Source: an uncultured Bacilli bacterium
Lineage (GTDB): Bacteria; Bacillota_I; Bacilli_A; RF39; UBA660
Assembly (NCBI GenBank): GCA_947628105.1
Contig: CANQYN010000009.1
Coordinates: 1-21,445, forward strand
Direction of reading: 5' to 3'
DNA length: 21,445 nt
Shown: piece by piece, positions 1 through 7,622 of the stretch
How positions within the stretch are numbered: the stretch's first letter is position 1
Layout of the letters: each line of letters starts with the position of its first letter
The notes under the pieces: model-generated
What the model was told of the DNA's origin: nothing
The model's database searches: none
The model's input: the letters and a program-made list of their open reading frames with translations, nothing else
Position numbers and translations under genes: made by a program

Positions 1-23
1 TAAGTATTAAACCAAAATTAGCA

Positions 24-52
24 TAGTCAAAGTATAAAAATAGTGATATAAT
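24..52 (+). promoter_or_regulatory. Candidate promoter with extended -10
   Basis: TAGTCA at 24-29 and TATAAT at 47-52 are 17 bases apart, and TG at 44-45 gives an extended -10 (TGATATAAT). Transcription would begin near 59 and run toward the hairpin at 80-117. The first gene starts at 227, so this promoter could drive a leader or a short RNA. A second TATAAT at 194-199, just upstream of the gene at 227, may be that gene's own promoter. Confidence 0.45.
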
Positions 53-79
53 TAAGTTGTTAAAGGAGAAAATAAAAAA

Positions 80-117
80 GGCAATAGAAATTTGGAAACT
101 TGTTCTATTACCGTGCC
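80..117 (+). ncRNA. Candidate structured RNA element (unknown class)
   Basis: Seen directly: GGC (80-82) can pair with GCC (115-117), and AATAGAA (83-89) with TTCTATT (103-109). This leaves a five-base bulge, ACCGT, on the 3' side and a loop of about 13 bases. The element sits about 20 bases after the predicted start of the promoter at 24-52, and no reading frame of useful length covers it. I could not match it to a riboswitch class I know. It may be a 5' leader element of the DUF2207 gene, part of a small RNA, or a chance pairing in AT-rich DNA. The rest of 1-226 shows nothing else I can support. Confidence 0.25.
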
Positions 118-226
118 ATATTGATATGAAATGACTTCAAAATTTTAAAGCTTTTTTGATGATATAGAAAATTAGTTTATATAAAAACAAGTATATAATT
201 TAAATTTATAGTAAAGGGTTGGTACA

Positions 227-2536
227 ATGAAAAAAATAAAAATTATTTTAATAACTTTAATTTTTTTATTCATGCCCACTTTAGTATTAGCAGATGGAAT
301 AGAAAATTATTATATTAATGCCACTATCTTAAATAATGGTGATTTAGAAGTAGAAGAATATTTTAACTTAACCGGCTATTATAATGGAATGGATAGAATT
401 ATTAATTATAAAAATTTAACTTCTTCTTCTTTTAATCTTAATACATTTGGGGGGAGTAGTATCCATAATGGCGATGGTATAACTCTAGAAGAAATAAGAG
501 GAGTAAACTTAGACGATAATTTTGATTTTACTAATATTAATGGTGATTTATTTAATGAAAACAGTAATGGTAAAAGTGGGGATTATGGTGTATATAAAGT
601 AACTTTATCTTCGATAGGAGAAACTTATCGAATATTTATGCCAAGCATTAAAAATAAAGCATTTTATATAAAATATAGGCTTCATAATATGGGAGTATTA
701 CATAATGATGTAGCAGAATTAGGTTGGAATGCAATTGGTAAAGATTTAACGGAAGATATAAGTAATTTAAAAGTAACAGTAAATATTCCAAATAACACGC
801 ACTTAATAAAAGTATGGGCGCATGGTCCCTTAAATGGAGAAAGTAAAATATTAGCCAAAGATAAAGTAGAAGCCACTATTAAAAATTTATCTCATAATAC
901 AGCAATAGATATAAGAATAGTATTTGATAAACAAGTAATAAACAAATCAAATAAATTAACTAATGTTGACGCATTAGATAAAATAGTTAAATATGAAACT
1001 AATCTAGCAGATATTGCCAATAAACAAAGAGAAGCAATTAGAAAGCAAAAAATACAAGCATTAAACAATTTATTTTTAAGATTAGATAATGAACCAAGTA
1101 GAGCTAATTATGATGTAATAATGAATACTATTGTTGATTTATCATATGCGGATTTACAAAGTCAGTATAAAGAAAAATTAATAACATATCAACCAAAAGT
1201 AGATACTTATGAATATAATGATTTTAGTGTGTTGTTAAATAATATTGATTATTCTTCCTATTTAAATGCAAGCAAATATCCTGATCATGTATTTAGTGAT
1301 ACATTAAGAGAAAAGATGAATAATAAGTTGACAATATTAAAAAAGAAGATAGAAAAAAAAGAATTAAAATTAGAAATAATTTTAATATTCTTATCAATAG
1401 TATTTCTATTAATATCCTATTTAACATTAAATAAAAATAAAATAAGTGCTAGAATAATTAAAAATGTAAATCCAAAATATTTTAGGGATTTACCTAATAA
1501 TTTATCACCACTATCTGTAGGATTATTAGTTAATAAAAATGTAACTAAGTATGAAATATCCGCAACATTATTAGATTTAGTAAGAAGAAAGATAGTAACA
1601 ATAGAAAAAGATGATAAAGATAATAATATATTAAATTTAACAGCACATAGATCAACCTTATCTGCTAGCGATAGGTTATTTGTTGATATGATATTTGACG
1701 ATAATAATACCTTTAATTTGAACACACGAAAAGTAATAAATCATAAAAAATTCTTAGCTTGGCGTAATTATGAATTAGATAAATTAAAAAGCGATGATTT
1801 AGCAAAAGAAATTTTTAAAGGAATTAATGTAGTTAATGGCAACTTTTTAATAATGGGAATCATTTTTACTGTAATACCTATGGTATCACTAATAGGTTTA
1901 ATATTAATAAGTATTTATGGATTTCAAAAATATCGTGAAAATATTCATATGTTTTATATAATGTTTATGAATATTTTCTTAATGATTACATCGCTAGTAT
2001 TAAATCATTTTACTCATATTTCTATAATATTTATTATTATTTCAACTATAATAATTAAAATTAATTTAGGAAAAACTCCTCTTAAACTACAAATGAAGTT
2101 AACAGATAAAGGTAAAGAGGAAAGAAAAAAATTATACGCAATAAGAAACTTCTTGAATGACTTTTCTAAATTAGATGAAAAAGAAATACCTGAAGTTGCA
2201 TTATGGGAAAATTATTTAGTATACGCTACAGCATTCGGTATAGGGGATAAAGTTCTTAAAAGCATGAAGATTAAGTTAGAAAATCAACAAGTCGAAGTAT
2301 TATCAAGTAATATATTATTTGATAGTTATATTTGTAATTCTATATCAAATTCAGCTACTAATCTATCTCATACAGTAGCTAAAAATTCCAAACCTATCGT
2401 TCATTTTCCTTCAAACTCTAGCTCTGGTTCTAGTGGTGGCTCATTTTCCTCTGGTAGTGGTGGAGGCGGAGGCTTCTCTGGCGGATCATCAGGAGGAGGA
2501 TCATTTGGTGGCGGAGGAGGCGGAGGTCGCTTCTAA
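227..2536 (+). CDS. DUF2207 family membrane protein with glycine-rich tail
   Basis: A 769-residue protein of the DUF2207 (predicted membrane protein) family; its biochemical role is not known. It has an N-terminal signal sequence (about residues 1-22, ending LVLADG), then an extracytoplasmic region of about 350 residues. A membrane segment lies near 381-402, followed by a cytoplasmic stretch containing PKYFRDLPNNLSPLSVG. More membrane segments lie near 540-566 and 575-613. The C-terminus (about 732-769) is Ser/Gly-rich and ends in a run of seven glycines, typical of the family. The start has AAAGGG eight bases upstream. The gene is monocistronic, closed by a terminator at 2543. The tail is encoded by GC-rich DNA that stands out sharply here. 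A shorter relative with the same plan lies at 18422-20113. Family assignment is firm; function is unknown. Confidence 0.85.
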   Translation: MKKIKIILITLIFLFMPTLVLADGIENYYINATILNNGDLEVEEYFNLTGYYNGMDRIINYKNLTSSSFNLNTFGGSSIHNGDGITLEEIRGVNLDDNFDFTNINGDLFNENSNGKSGDYGVYKVTLSSIGETYRIFMPSIKNKAFYIKYRLHNMGVLHNDVAELGWNAIGKDLTEDISNLKVTVNIPNNTHLIKVWAHGPLNGESKILAKDKVEATIKNLSHNTAIDIRIVFDKQVINKSNKLTNVDALDKIVKYETNLADIANKQREAIRKQKIQALNNLFLRLDNEPSRANYDVIMNTIVDLSYADLQSQYKEKLITYQPKVDTYEYNDFSVLLNNIDYSSYLNASKYPDHVFSDTLREKMNNKLTILKKKIEKKELKLEIILIFLSIVFLLISYLTLNKNKISARIIKNVNPKYFRDLPNNLSPLSVGLLVNKNVTKYEISATLLDLVRRKIVTIEKDDKDNNILNLTAHRSTLSASDRLFVDMIFDDNNTFNLNTRKVINHKKFLAWRNYELDKLKSDDLAKEIFKGINVVNGNFLIMGIIFTVIPMVSLIGLILISIYGFQKYRENIHMFYIMFMNIFLMITSLVLNHFTHISIIFIIISTIIIKINLGKTPLKLQMKLTDKGKEERKKLYAIRNFLNDFSKLDEKEIPEVALWENYLVYATAFGIGDKVLKSMKIKLENQQVEVLSSNILFDSYICNSISNSATNLSHTVAKNSKPIVHFPSNSSSGSSGGSFSSGSGGGGGFSGGSSGGGSFGGGGGGGRF

Positions 2537-2542
2537 CTCAAT

Positions 2543-2570
2543 AAAACTGGTTTAATTACCAGTTTTTGTT
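2543..2570 (+). terminator. Intrinsic terminator after DUF2207 gene
   Basis: AAAACTGGT (2543-2551) pairs with ACCAGTTTT (2558-2566) around a TTAATT loop, followed by a short T run. It starts seven bases after the stop codon. Confidence 0.85.
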
Positions 2571-2660
2571 AAAAATAAGAACTAATATTAAAGAGAACTT
2601 TTAATTATTTTATTAATAAATTTAGTTAATTAATTATTATCAAAAAGCAAATCATATAAA

Positions 2661-2690
2661 TTCAAAATAGCATATAACTAATGTTATAAT
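2661..2690 (+). promoter_or_regulatory. Promoter of the cysteine-cluster gene
   Basis: TATAAT at 2685-2690 lies 20 bases before the start codon, with a weak TTCAAA at 2661-2666 (18-base spacer). The leader would be very short. Confidence 0.5.
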
Positions 2691-2709
2691 ATTATTATGG
2701 TAGGTAGTT

Positions 2710-3312
2710 ATGAGGAATAAAATTATAATAATAAATAATGATAAAGATTATAATAAACTATTAAAGAAACTTTATATATATAAGAGTATTTTATATTATA
2801 ATACTCTTTTTGTAGTAAAAAATAATATTAATGATAAAATGTTAAATTATATAATAGATGCTTTAAATATTAAAAAACGTAAAAAAAGAATAAATTTTAT
2901 ATATGATCAGTCATGTCATTTAATTGATGAAAAAAATAAGGGAATTAATATATGTGGTTTTAAAAATGAAAGATGTTATGTTCAAAGAAAATACAACAAA
3001 GGAAAATGTAATGGATGTTGCAGAATGTGTATTTATCAAACTAAAAATGGATGTTCAACTAAAAACCTTACTTGTAAATTGTTTAATTGTTCCGAAGTAA
3101 GAAAACGTTATGAAGTGATAGATTATAATGATTTAAAATTACTAAAAGTATTAAGTTTAAAAAATCAATTAGTAATAAAATCAGATTATTTTTCAAAAAG
3201 AGAAGATGTATTAAAAGATTTATATTCTTATACTTTAACTTATTCAACATTGAGAATTGTTTACAGATTAATAAAAAATTTTATTAAACTTAATAGAAAA
3301 AATAAAAAATAG
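2710..3312 (+). CDS. Cysteine-cluster protein of unknown function
   Basis: A 200-residue soluble, very basic protein. Its middle holds ten cysteines within 59 residues: C69, C82, C89, C100, C103, C104, C107, C115, C122 and C127. The motifs include CNGCCRMC, GC and LTCKLFNC. Such spacing suggests bound zinc or an iron-sulfur cluster, which is inference. I have a loose memory of similar CCR.C...GC...L.CKLF.C proteins in gut Bacillota but cannot name a characterised family. The N-terminal 65 residues and the C-terminal 70 residues contain no cysteine and are Lys/Ile/Tyr-rich. There is no signal peptide or membrane segment. The start at 2710 has only a poorly spaced AGGT upstream. It is transcribed alone and is convergent with the sigma factor gene. 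Confidence 0.7.
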   Translation: MRNKIIIINNDKDYNKLLKKLYIYKSILYYNTLFVVKNNINDKMLNYIIDALNIKKRKKRINFIYDQSCHLIDEKNKGINICGFKNERCYVQRKYNKGKCNGCCRMCIYQTKNGCSTKNLTCKLFNCSEVRKRYEVIDYNDLKLLKVLSLKNQLVIKSDYFSKREDVLKDLYSYTLTYSTLRIVYRLIKNFIKLNRKNKK

Positions 3313-3352
3313 AATAATCATATATAATATTCTGATATTTTAAGAAGATAAT

Positions 3353-3386
3353 AAAAAATTCAAGATTTTCATTGCTTGAATTTTTA
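3353..3386. terminator. Bidirectional terminator between convergent genes
   Basis: AAAAATTCAAG (3354-3364) pairs with CTTGAATTTTT (3375-3385) around a 10-base loop, with T runs on both strands. It serves the gene ending at 3312 and the sigma factor gene, whose stop codon lies inside the 3' arm. Confidence 0.85.
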
Positions 3387-4616
3387 TTTGACATAATATT
3401 GCAAACTTTTAATTTTTTCATCGTAACGAGATAAAGCTTGTAATTTTACAATTGATTTTTTTTCGATTCGATTAACTTGTGTCTCGGTTAAATTTAATTC
3501 TTGAGCTATTTCTTTTTGTGAAAAGCTTCTATTTCCAATACAATCAATTCCAAAACGCATTTTTATTATCTTTTTTTCAATATCATCTAATTTATCAAGA
3601 ATATAATTAATATCGTTTTTTAAAAAAGTTTTAGAAGTAACATCATCAATGCTATTTTGATTAGTATCTGCAGTTAAGTCGCCGATAGTAGTATCTTCTT
3701 CTTCGCTAATAGGAGTTTCTAATGAAATACATTTTGTGTTTGAAAGACAGATACAATCTAAAACAAAATTGATATCAACTTTCAATTTGTCCGCAATTTC
3801 TTGCGCTGATAAATTTTTTTCGGAATTTTCTATAATCTCTTTTATTTTTTCTTTTAATTCAAATGCATCATGTAGAAATTTTTGAGGGACATATAATGAG
3901 CTTCTATTTTCTAAAATATATTTTCTAATAAATCTTTTAATTATTGTTACAGCATAAGTAGAAAATTTTATTCCTCGATCGATATCAAATTTTTTGGCGG
4001 CATATAAAAGAGCTTGATTTCCAACTAATATTAACTCTTCTTCTTCTAAAAAAGTATGAGAGCGAAACTTTTTAACGGTCGCTGGAACCAATCTTAAATT
4101 TCCTTGAATCATTTTTTCATGAGCGATTCGATATTTGATGTAAGCATTTATTTGGTACAAAAGTTCTTTTCCTTCTATTCTTTCTTTTGTTGAAAAATCA
4201 AGAGAAATTGGAGTATTATTTATTTTATTAAAGTAACATTGTAATTCTTCTTTATTAGGAACTGTTTTTTTAGATTGATAAAGTCGATTATAATGATTTA
4301 AAAGATACCCAACATTAGCATCGTTATCTTCTTGTTTGTCAGAATAAAAAAGAGTTAATAAAGAAAGAATATCGTTTATATAAGAATTATTTTGTAATGA
4401 TAAAAATATTGTTTCTAAATCTAATAATTTAATATTTTTCTTTTTTGGATCTTTTATAATTGAGATTTCGTCGATTAGTTTTAAATCTTTTCCATATTTC
4501 TGTTCTTCTTCATTTGTTAAGACGGGATATCTTTTAACTTCATTAAGATATAATTGCTTTAAAGAAAGGTCCTGTGACTGTCGATAAAAACTATAATCTG
4601 TGCTTTTTGATAACAT
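3384..4616 (-). CDS. Sigma-70 family RNA polymerase sigma factor, divergent (alternative)
   Basis: A 410-residue sigma factor that would direct core RNA polymerase to a promoter set. Region 1.2 is visible at about 19-46 (LYLNEVKRYPVLTNEEEQ), then a long non-conserved stretch. Region 2 is about 163-246 (GNLRLV, KKFDIDRGIKFSTYA), region 3 about 247-325, and region 4 about 335-397 (DIEKKIIKMRFGID, then the helix-turn-helix SQKEIAQELNLTETQVNRIE). The housekeeping protein has FSTYATWWIRQAI in region 2.4. Here it reads FSTYAVTIIKRFIRKYI, so the tryptophan pair used in -10 melting is absent and the segment looks more like the SigB/SigF/SigG type. I therefore call it an alternative sigma factor, not RpoD. 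It is alone in its unit, has AAAGGAG upstream and its own promoter. The regulon and trigger cannot be read from this window. Confidence 0.85.
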   Translation of the reverse strand: MLSKSTDYSFYRQSQDLSLKQLYLNEVKRYPVLTNEEEQKYGKDLKLIDEISIIKDPKKKNIKLLDLETIFLSLQNNSYINDILSLLTLFYSDKQEDNDANVGYLLNHYNRLYQSKKTVPNKEELQCYFNKINNTPISLDFSTKERIEGKELLYQINAYIKYRIAHEKMIQGNLRLVPATVKKFRSHTFLEEEELILVGNQALLYAAKKFDIDRGIKFSTYAVTIIKRFIRKYILENRSSLYVPQKFLHDAFELKEKIKEIIENSEKNLSAQEIADKLKVDINFVLDCICLSNTKCISLETPISEEEDTTIGDLTADTNQNSIDDVTSKTFLKNDINYILDKLDDIEKKIIKMRFGIDCIGNRSFSQKEIAQELNLTETQVNRIEKKSIVKLQALSRYDEKIKSLQYYVK

Positions 4617-4657
4617 TTTTTTCTCCTTTCTTTAATTTCTAATTTTAATATTTAAAT

Positions 4658-4686
4658 ACTATAACATATATTTGTGAAATTTACAA
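4658..4686 (-). promoter_or_regulatory. Promoter of the sigma factor gene
   Basis: On the minus strand TTGTAA (4686-4681) and TATAGT (4663-4658) are separated by 17 bases, about 40 bases upstream of the start codon. It resembles a housekeeping sigma-A promoter rather than an autoregulated one. Confidence 0.55.
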
Positions 4687-4712
4687 AATTTTTAAACAAA
4701 GAGATGAAAGAA

Positions 4713-4776
4713 ATAGAAAATTTTAAATTCTATCATAAAAGATAGAAAAAAACAAAAAATATATGATAAAATAGAA
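4713..4776 (+). promoter_or_regulatory. Promoter region with repeated ATAGAA motif, possible operator
   Basis: TATGAT at 4762-4767 is a likely -10 for the gene at 4789. TTCTATC (4728-4734) and GATAGAA (4741-4747) form a 7-base inverted repeat that overlaps where the -35 would lie. ATAGAA recurs at 4713-4718, 4742-4747 and 4771-4776, each 29 bases apart, with the opposite orientation at 4728-4733. It could be an operator, a hairpin, or chance in AT-rich DNA. Confidence 0.3.
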
Positions 4777-4788
4777 ATAGGTGATGAT

Positions 4789-5181
4789 ATGCAAGAATTT
4801 TATATGATTGCAGAAGATTATTTTGAACGAAAAGAATATTTAGGAAGCATTAGTGATACAGAAATTCAATATTTGATTTCTCTTTTTAAAAAAAATCCCA
4901 ATTTTAAATTATCATCATTTAGAAAAGATCTAGAAAACCATTTAAAAAGAGGGGAAAAATACCTTCAAGAAGTAATACCAGATAATAGTGAATTAATTCA
5001 AAAATATCAAAATTTAACAAGTTACACAGGGGGAGTAGAAGTCTTTTTGACAGCTTTAGCGTTACAAGATCAAGATTATTCAAAAGAAGATTATCCAAAC
5101 TTAGAGAAAGAGTATGATGAGATGTTTGCTTCTAGTCAAAGCCAATATCAACGAATGTATTCTTCATTACTATCCGCATGA
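4789..5181 (+). CDS. Small helical hypothetical protein
   Basis: A 130-residue soluble protein that I do not recognise. It is charged and probably mostly helical, with no signal peptide, membrane segment or clear motif. The sequence TSYTGGVEVFLTALALQDQ near residues 77-95 is the most hydrophobic part. The start has a good GGTGAT ribosome site seven bases upstream. It is divergent from the sigma factor gene with 172 bases between them, so the two could share regulatory DNA. It is closed by the terminator at 5197 and is therefore monocistronic. A protein partner of the sigma factor is possible from position alone but nothing in the sequence shows it. Confidence 0.6.
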   Translation: MQEFYMIAEDYFERKEYLGSISDTEIQYLISLFKKNPNFKLSSFRKDLENHLKRGEKYLQEVIPDNSELIQKYQNLTSYTGGVEVFLTALALQDQDYSKEDYPNLEKEYDEMFASSQSQYQRMYSSLLSA

Positions 5182-5196
5182 TAAAAATATGATAGC

Positions 5197-5225
5197 AAAA
5201 GGCATTTTAGAATATGCCTTTTTAA
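5197..5225 (+). terminator. Intrinsic terminator
   Basis: AAAAGGCAT (5197-5205) pairs with ATGCCTTTT (5214-5222) around TTTAGAAT, with a T run. It closes the gene ending at 5181 and lies immediately upstream of the next promoter. Confidence 0.8.
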
Positions 5226-5254
5226 TTGACAAAAATCATCTTTTTTATTATAAT
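5226..5254 (+). promoter_or_regulatory. Near-perfect sigma-A promoter
   Basis: TTGACA (5226-5231), exactly 17 bases, then TATAAT (5249-5254): both hexamers match consensus. Transcription should start near 5261 and give a leader of about 16 bases before the ATG at 5277. Confidence 0.85.
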
Positions 5255-5276
5255 AAATGGCCTTTGGAGGTGGAGT

Positions 5277-5969
5277 ATGAAACTACATTTGAATGAAAAG
5301 GAATATTATAAATTACAAGAATTTTTATTTTTTTATAGCGATGAATATCCTGTTATGGCTTCTCGTTTTTTGGAACAAAAATTTTCATCTCAAGAAATAG
5401 ATGCGACAGTAGATGTTGTATTACAAATATTAGATATGCTAGATTTACTACCGAAAGATAAAAATATTTATATTGGTTTTTTAAACTATATAAAACAATA
5501 TTTTACTCTTGATAAAGATATATTAGAAGTAGGGTGTGGATTTTTACCTTCGCTAGCCAGACATATTGATAAAGAACAACGACTATTGCATAAAGGGACA
5601 ATTACTTGTTATGATAATAATTTAATATTAGATCAATTTAGTAATATATGTCTTAAAAAAGAAAATTTTACTTTAGAGACTACAGGAAATTATGACTATG
5701 TTATTGGACTTGCGCCTTGTGAAGCGACAGAAACGATTATTCGTTGGGCTAATCAACACAACAAAGAATTTTCTATTGCTCTTTGTGGATGTACTCATTT
5801 TTCTAAAAATATGTTATTGTCAGGCTGGATACCAACATCAGAAAGCTGGACCAATTATGTATATAATATAGCTTCTTCTACAAAAGAAACAGGTAGTGAA
5901 ATCATTCTTGATTATCCAGATAAAAAATATGATTTTCCCGGAGCAGTTATTACTAAAAAAAGAAAGTAA
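5277..5969 (+). CDS. Class I SAM-dependent methyltransferase-like protein
   Basis: A 230-residue soluble protein. ILEVGCGFLPSLA at 82-94 fits motif I (SAM-binding loop) of class I methyltransferases. TITCYDNNL (108-116) fits the second strand with the acidic residue D113, and YDYVIGLAPCEA (139-150) fits strand 4. The N-terminal 80 residues are helical and the substrate is not evident. GLAPCEATE in place of an NPPY-like or DPP-like motif argues against a classic N6-adenine methylase, so a protein, small-molecule or even non-catalytic role is open. The ATG at 5277 is chosen for its GGAGG, which also gives sense to the promoter spacing; an earlier in-frame ATG at 5226 lies inside the promoter. 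Unusually strong promoter, own terminator, monocistronic. Confidence 0.6.
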   Translation: MKLHLNEKEYYKLQEFLFFYSDEYPVMASRFLEQKFSSQEIDATVDVVLQILDMLDLLPKDKNIYIGFLNYIKQYFTLDKDILEVGCGFLPSLARHIDKEQRLLHKGTITCYDNNLILDQFSNICLKKENFTLETTGNYDYVIGLAPCEATETIIRWANQHNKEFSIALCGCTHFSKNMLLSGWIPTSESWTNYVYNIASSTKETGSEIILDYPDKKYDFPGAVITKKRK

Positions 5970-5984
5970 AATCTTTCTTTTTTA
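5955..5984 (+). terminator. Intrinsic terminator
   Basis: AAAGAAAG (5959-5966) pairs with CTTTCTTT (5973-5980), loop TAAAAT, then TTTs. The stop codon of the methyltransferase-like gene is inside the loop. Confidence 0.75.
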
Positions 5985-6071
5985 AATAGATAAAATTGAA
6001 CACAAAGAAGATTTGAAAAAGAATTTGATTTATGATAAACTAATAATAGTTATGTGTGCTTGGAGGATATT

Positions 6072-6854
6072 ATGAAAAGATTTATTGATAATCTAAAAAA
6101 ATATTTTAAATATGCGGTTTATTCTGCTAGGGCGGATTTGAAAGCAGAAGTGGCCGGTTCTTATTTAAATTGGCTTTGGTGGATACTAGATCCTTTCTTT
6201 TTTATGCTTATTTATATTTTTATTGCGGGTGTAGTATTTCGTTCATCAGAACCATATTTCCCAGTTTTTGTTTTTGTGGGAGTTACTGTATGGGATTATT
6301 TTAGTAAAAATATTAATACAAGTGTAAAATTAGTAAATAATAATCGAGGAATTGTAACTAAAATTTATATTCCTAAATATATATTAGTTTTACAAAAATC
6401 ATTTGTTAATTTATTTAAGATGGGAATTTCTTGGATATTATTAGTAATTTTGGCGATTGTGTTTAAAGTACCACTTACACTAAATATTTTATATTGTATT
6501 CCTATTTTTGTTGTTTTATATATTGTCACTTTTGGAATTTGTACAATTTTATTGCATTTTGGAATTTTTGTCGAGGATTTAGCAAACGTTACGGCCTTAG
6601 CTTTGAAACTAATTTTTTATGCTTCTGGAGTTTTTTATAATTTAGCGACTCGAATTCCTAAACCATATAATAGAATTTTATTAAAATTAAATCCGGCTGC
6701 TTTTATTATTGATAGCTTTAGAAACATTTTAATTCGTGGAACGCATCCTTCTTTTTTGGTATTAGGTGGGTGGTTTATGATAGGAATTTTTTTAGTAATT
6801 ATTGGAGTTTCTATCATTCACAAGTATGAAAATAGTTATGCGAAGGTGATATAA
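6072..6854 (+). CDS. ABC-2 type exporter permease (polysaccharide/teichoic acid class)
   Basis: A 260-residue polytopic membrane protein of the ABC-2 class seen in TagG, Wzm/RfbA and KpsM. It has about six membrane segments. The N-terminal part carries a conserved-style stretch (SYLNWLWWILDPFFFMLIYI, residues 31-50), and LNPAAFIIDSFRNIL lies near 211-225, which matches the family's NP....(I/V)..FR motif. It would form the channel that flips a lipid-linked glycan or teichoic acid precursor out of the cytoplasm. The ATG at 6072 has GGAGG five bases upstream; an earlier in-frame ATG at 6054 lacks one. Its stop overlaps the start of the ATPase gene by one base (TAATG), so the two are translationally coupled. 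No glycosyltransferases or polymer-synthesis genes lie nearby, so the cargo is unknown. Confidence 0.8.
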   Translation: MKRFIDNLKKYFKYAVYSARADLKAEVAGSYLNWLWWILDPFFFMLIYIFIAGVVFRSSEPYFPVFVFVGVTVWDYFSKNINTSVKLVNNNRGIVTKIYIPKYILVLQKSFVNLFKMGISWILLVILAIVFKVPLTLNILYCIPIFVVLYIVTFGICTILLHFGIFVEDLANVTALALKLIFYASGVFYNLATRIPKPYNRILLKLNPAAFIIDSFRNILIRGTHPSFLVLGGWFMIGIFLVIIGVSIIHKYENSYAKVI

Positions 6855-7600
6855 TGAAAAAAGATGATATAGCAATTACCGTAAAAAATTTGCACATTAG
6901 CTATCGAGGATTAAAAAAGTTTTCTATTAAACGTTCTTTATTAAAATATAAAAAAAATCAAATTGAAATATTTGAAGCTGTAAAAGGAATCTCTTTTGAA
7001 CTAGAGCGAGGAAAAATATTAGGGTTTATTGGAAAAAATGGTTCTGGGAAATCGACAACTTTACGTGCTCTAGCAGGAATTTTTTCTCCCGATAAAGGAA
7101 CGATCGATCTACATGGGAATTCGGTTTCTTTATTATCGATTGGAGTTGGATTTCAACCTAAATTAACAGGATATGAGAATATCTATTTATCAGGGATGCT
7201 ATTAGGATTTTCAGAGCAACAAATTAAAGAAAAGGAAAAAGAAATTATCGAATTTGCGGATATTGGAGATTTTATTTATAAACCAGTAAAAACGTATTCT
7301 TCGGGGATGCATTCTAAATTAGCATTTGCTATTACGGCAGTTTTAGAAACTGACATTATGTTAATCGATGAAGTATTGAGTGTTGGAGATAAACTATTTA
7401 AAGAAAAAAGTTATAACAAAATGAAAGAATTAATTAGTGATGCAGACCGAACTGTCGTTATTGTATCTCATAGTTTAGATACGATTGCGGAATTATGTGA
7501 CGAGGTATTATGGCTTCACGAAGGAAAGATGAAAATGTATGGAAAACCAGAAGAAGTAATCGCCGCATATGAAGAATTTATGAAACCAAAAGAAAAATAA
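6854..7600 (+). CDS. ABC exporter ATPase (TagH/Wzt/KpsT class)
   Basis: A 248-residue nucleotide-binding subunit that powers the permease encoded just before it. Visible motifs: Walker A GKNGSGKST (60-68), Q loop at Q101 (GVGFQPKL), signature YSSGM (148-152) in place of LSGGQ, Walker B MLIDE (169-173) and switch histidine H206 (VSHS). YSSGM is characteristic of the polysaccharide and teichoic acid exporters. The protein ends soon after the ATPase domain, so it lacks the C-terminal carbohydrate-binding domain of Wzt and the long extension of TagH; it is closest in plan to KpsT. One-base overlap with the permease gene and a terminator directly after it make this a two-gene operon. Cargo cannot be told from the sequence. 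Confidence 0.85.
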   Translation: MKKDDIAITVKNLHISYRGLKKFSIKRSLLKYKKNQIEIFEAVKGISFELERGKILGFIGKNGSGKSTTLRALAGIFSPDKGTIDLHGNSVSLLSIGVGFQPKLTGYENIYLSGMLLGFSEQQIKEKEKEIIEFADIGDFIYKPVKTYSSGMHSKLAFAITAVLETDIMLIDEVLSVGDKLFKEKSYNKMKELISDADRTVVIVSHSLDTIAELCDEVLWLHEGKMKMYGKPEEVIAAYEEFMKPKEK

Positions 7601-7622
7601 AAAGCCATTAATGGCTTTTTTA
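7599..7622. terminator. Bidirectional terminator between convergent genes
   Basis: AAAAGCCA and TGGCTTTT (7600-7616) pair around TTAA, with T runs on both strands. It lies between the ABC ATPase stop and the stop of the spore coat gene. Confidence 0.85.

Noticed and set aside
3384..4616. Housekeeping sigma factor RpoD
   Set aside because: Region 2.4 lacks the conserved tryptophans and region 2 is too divergent; kept as an alternative sigma factor.
5226..5276. N-terminal extension of the methyltransferase-like protein from an ATG at 5226
   Set aside because: It overlaps the -35/-10 boxes and has no ribosome site; the ATG at 5277 has GGAGG.
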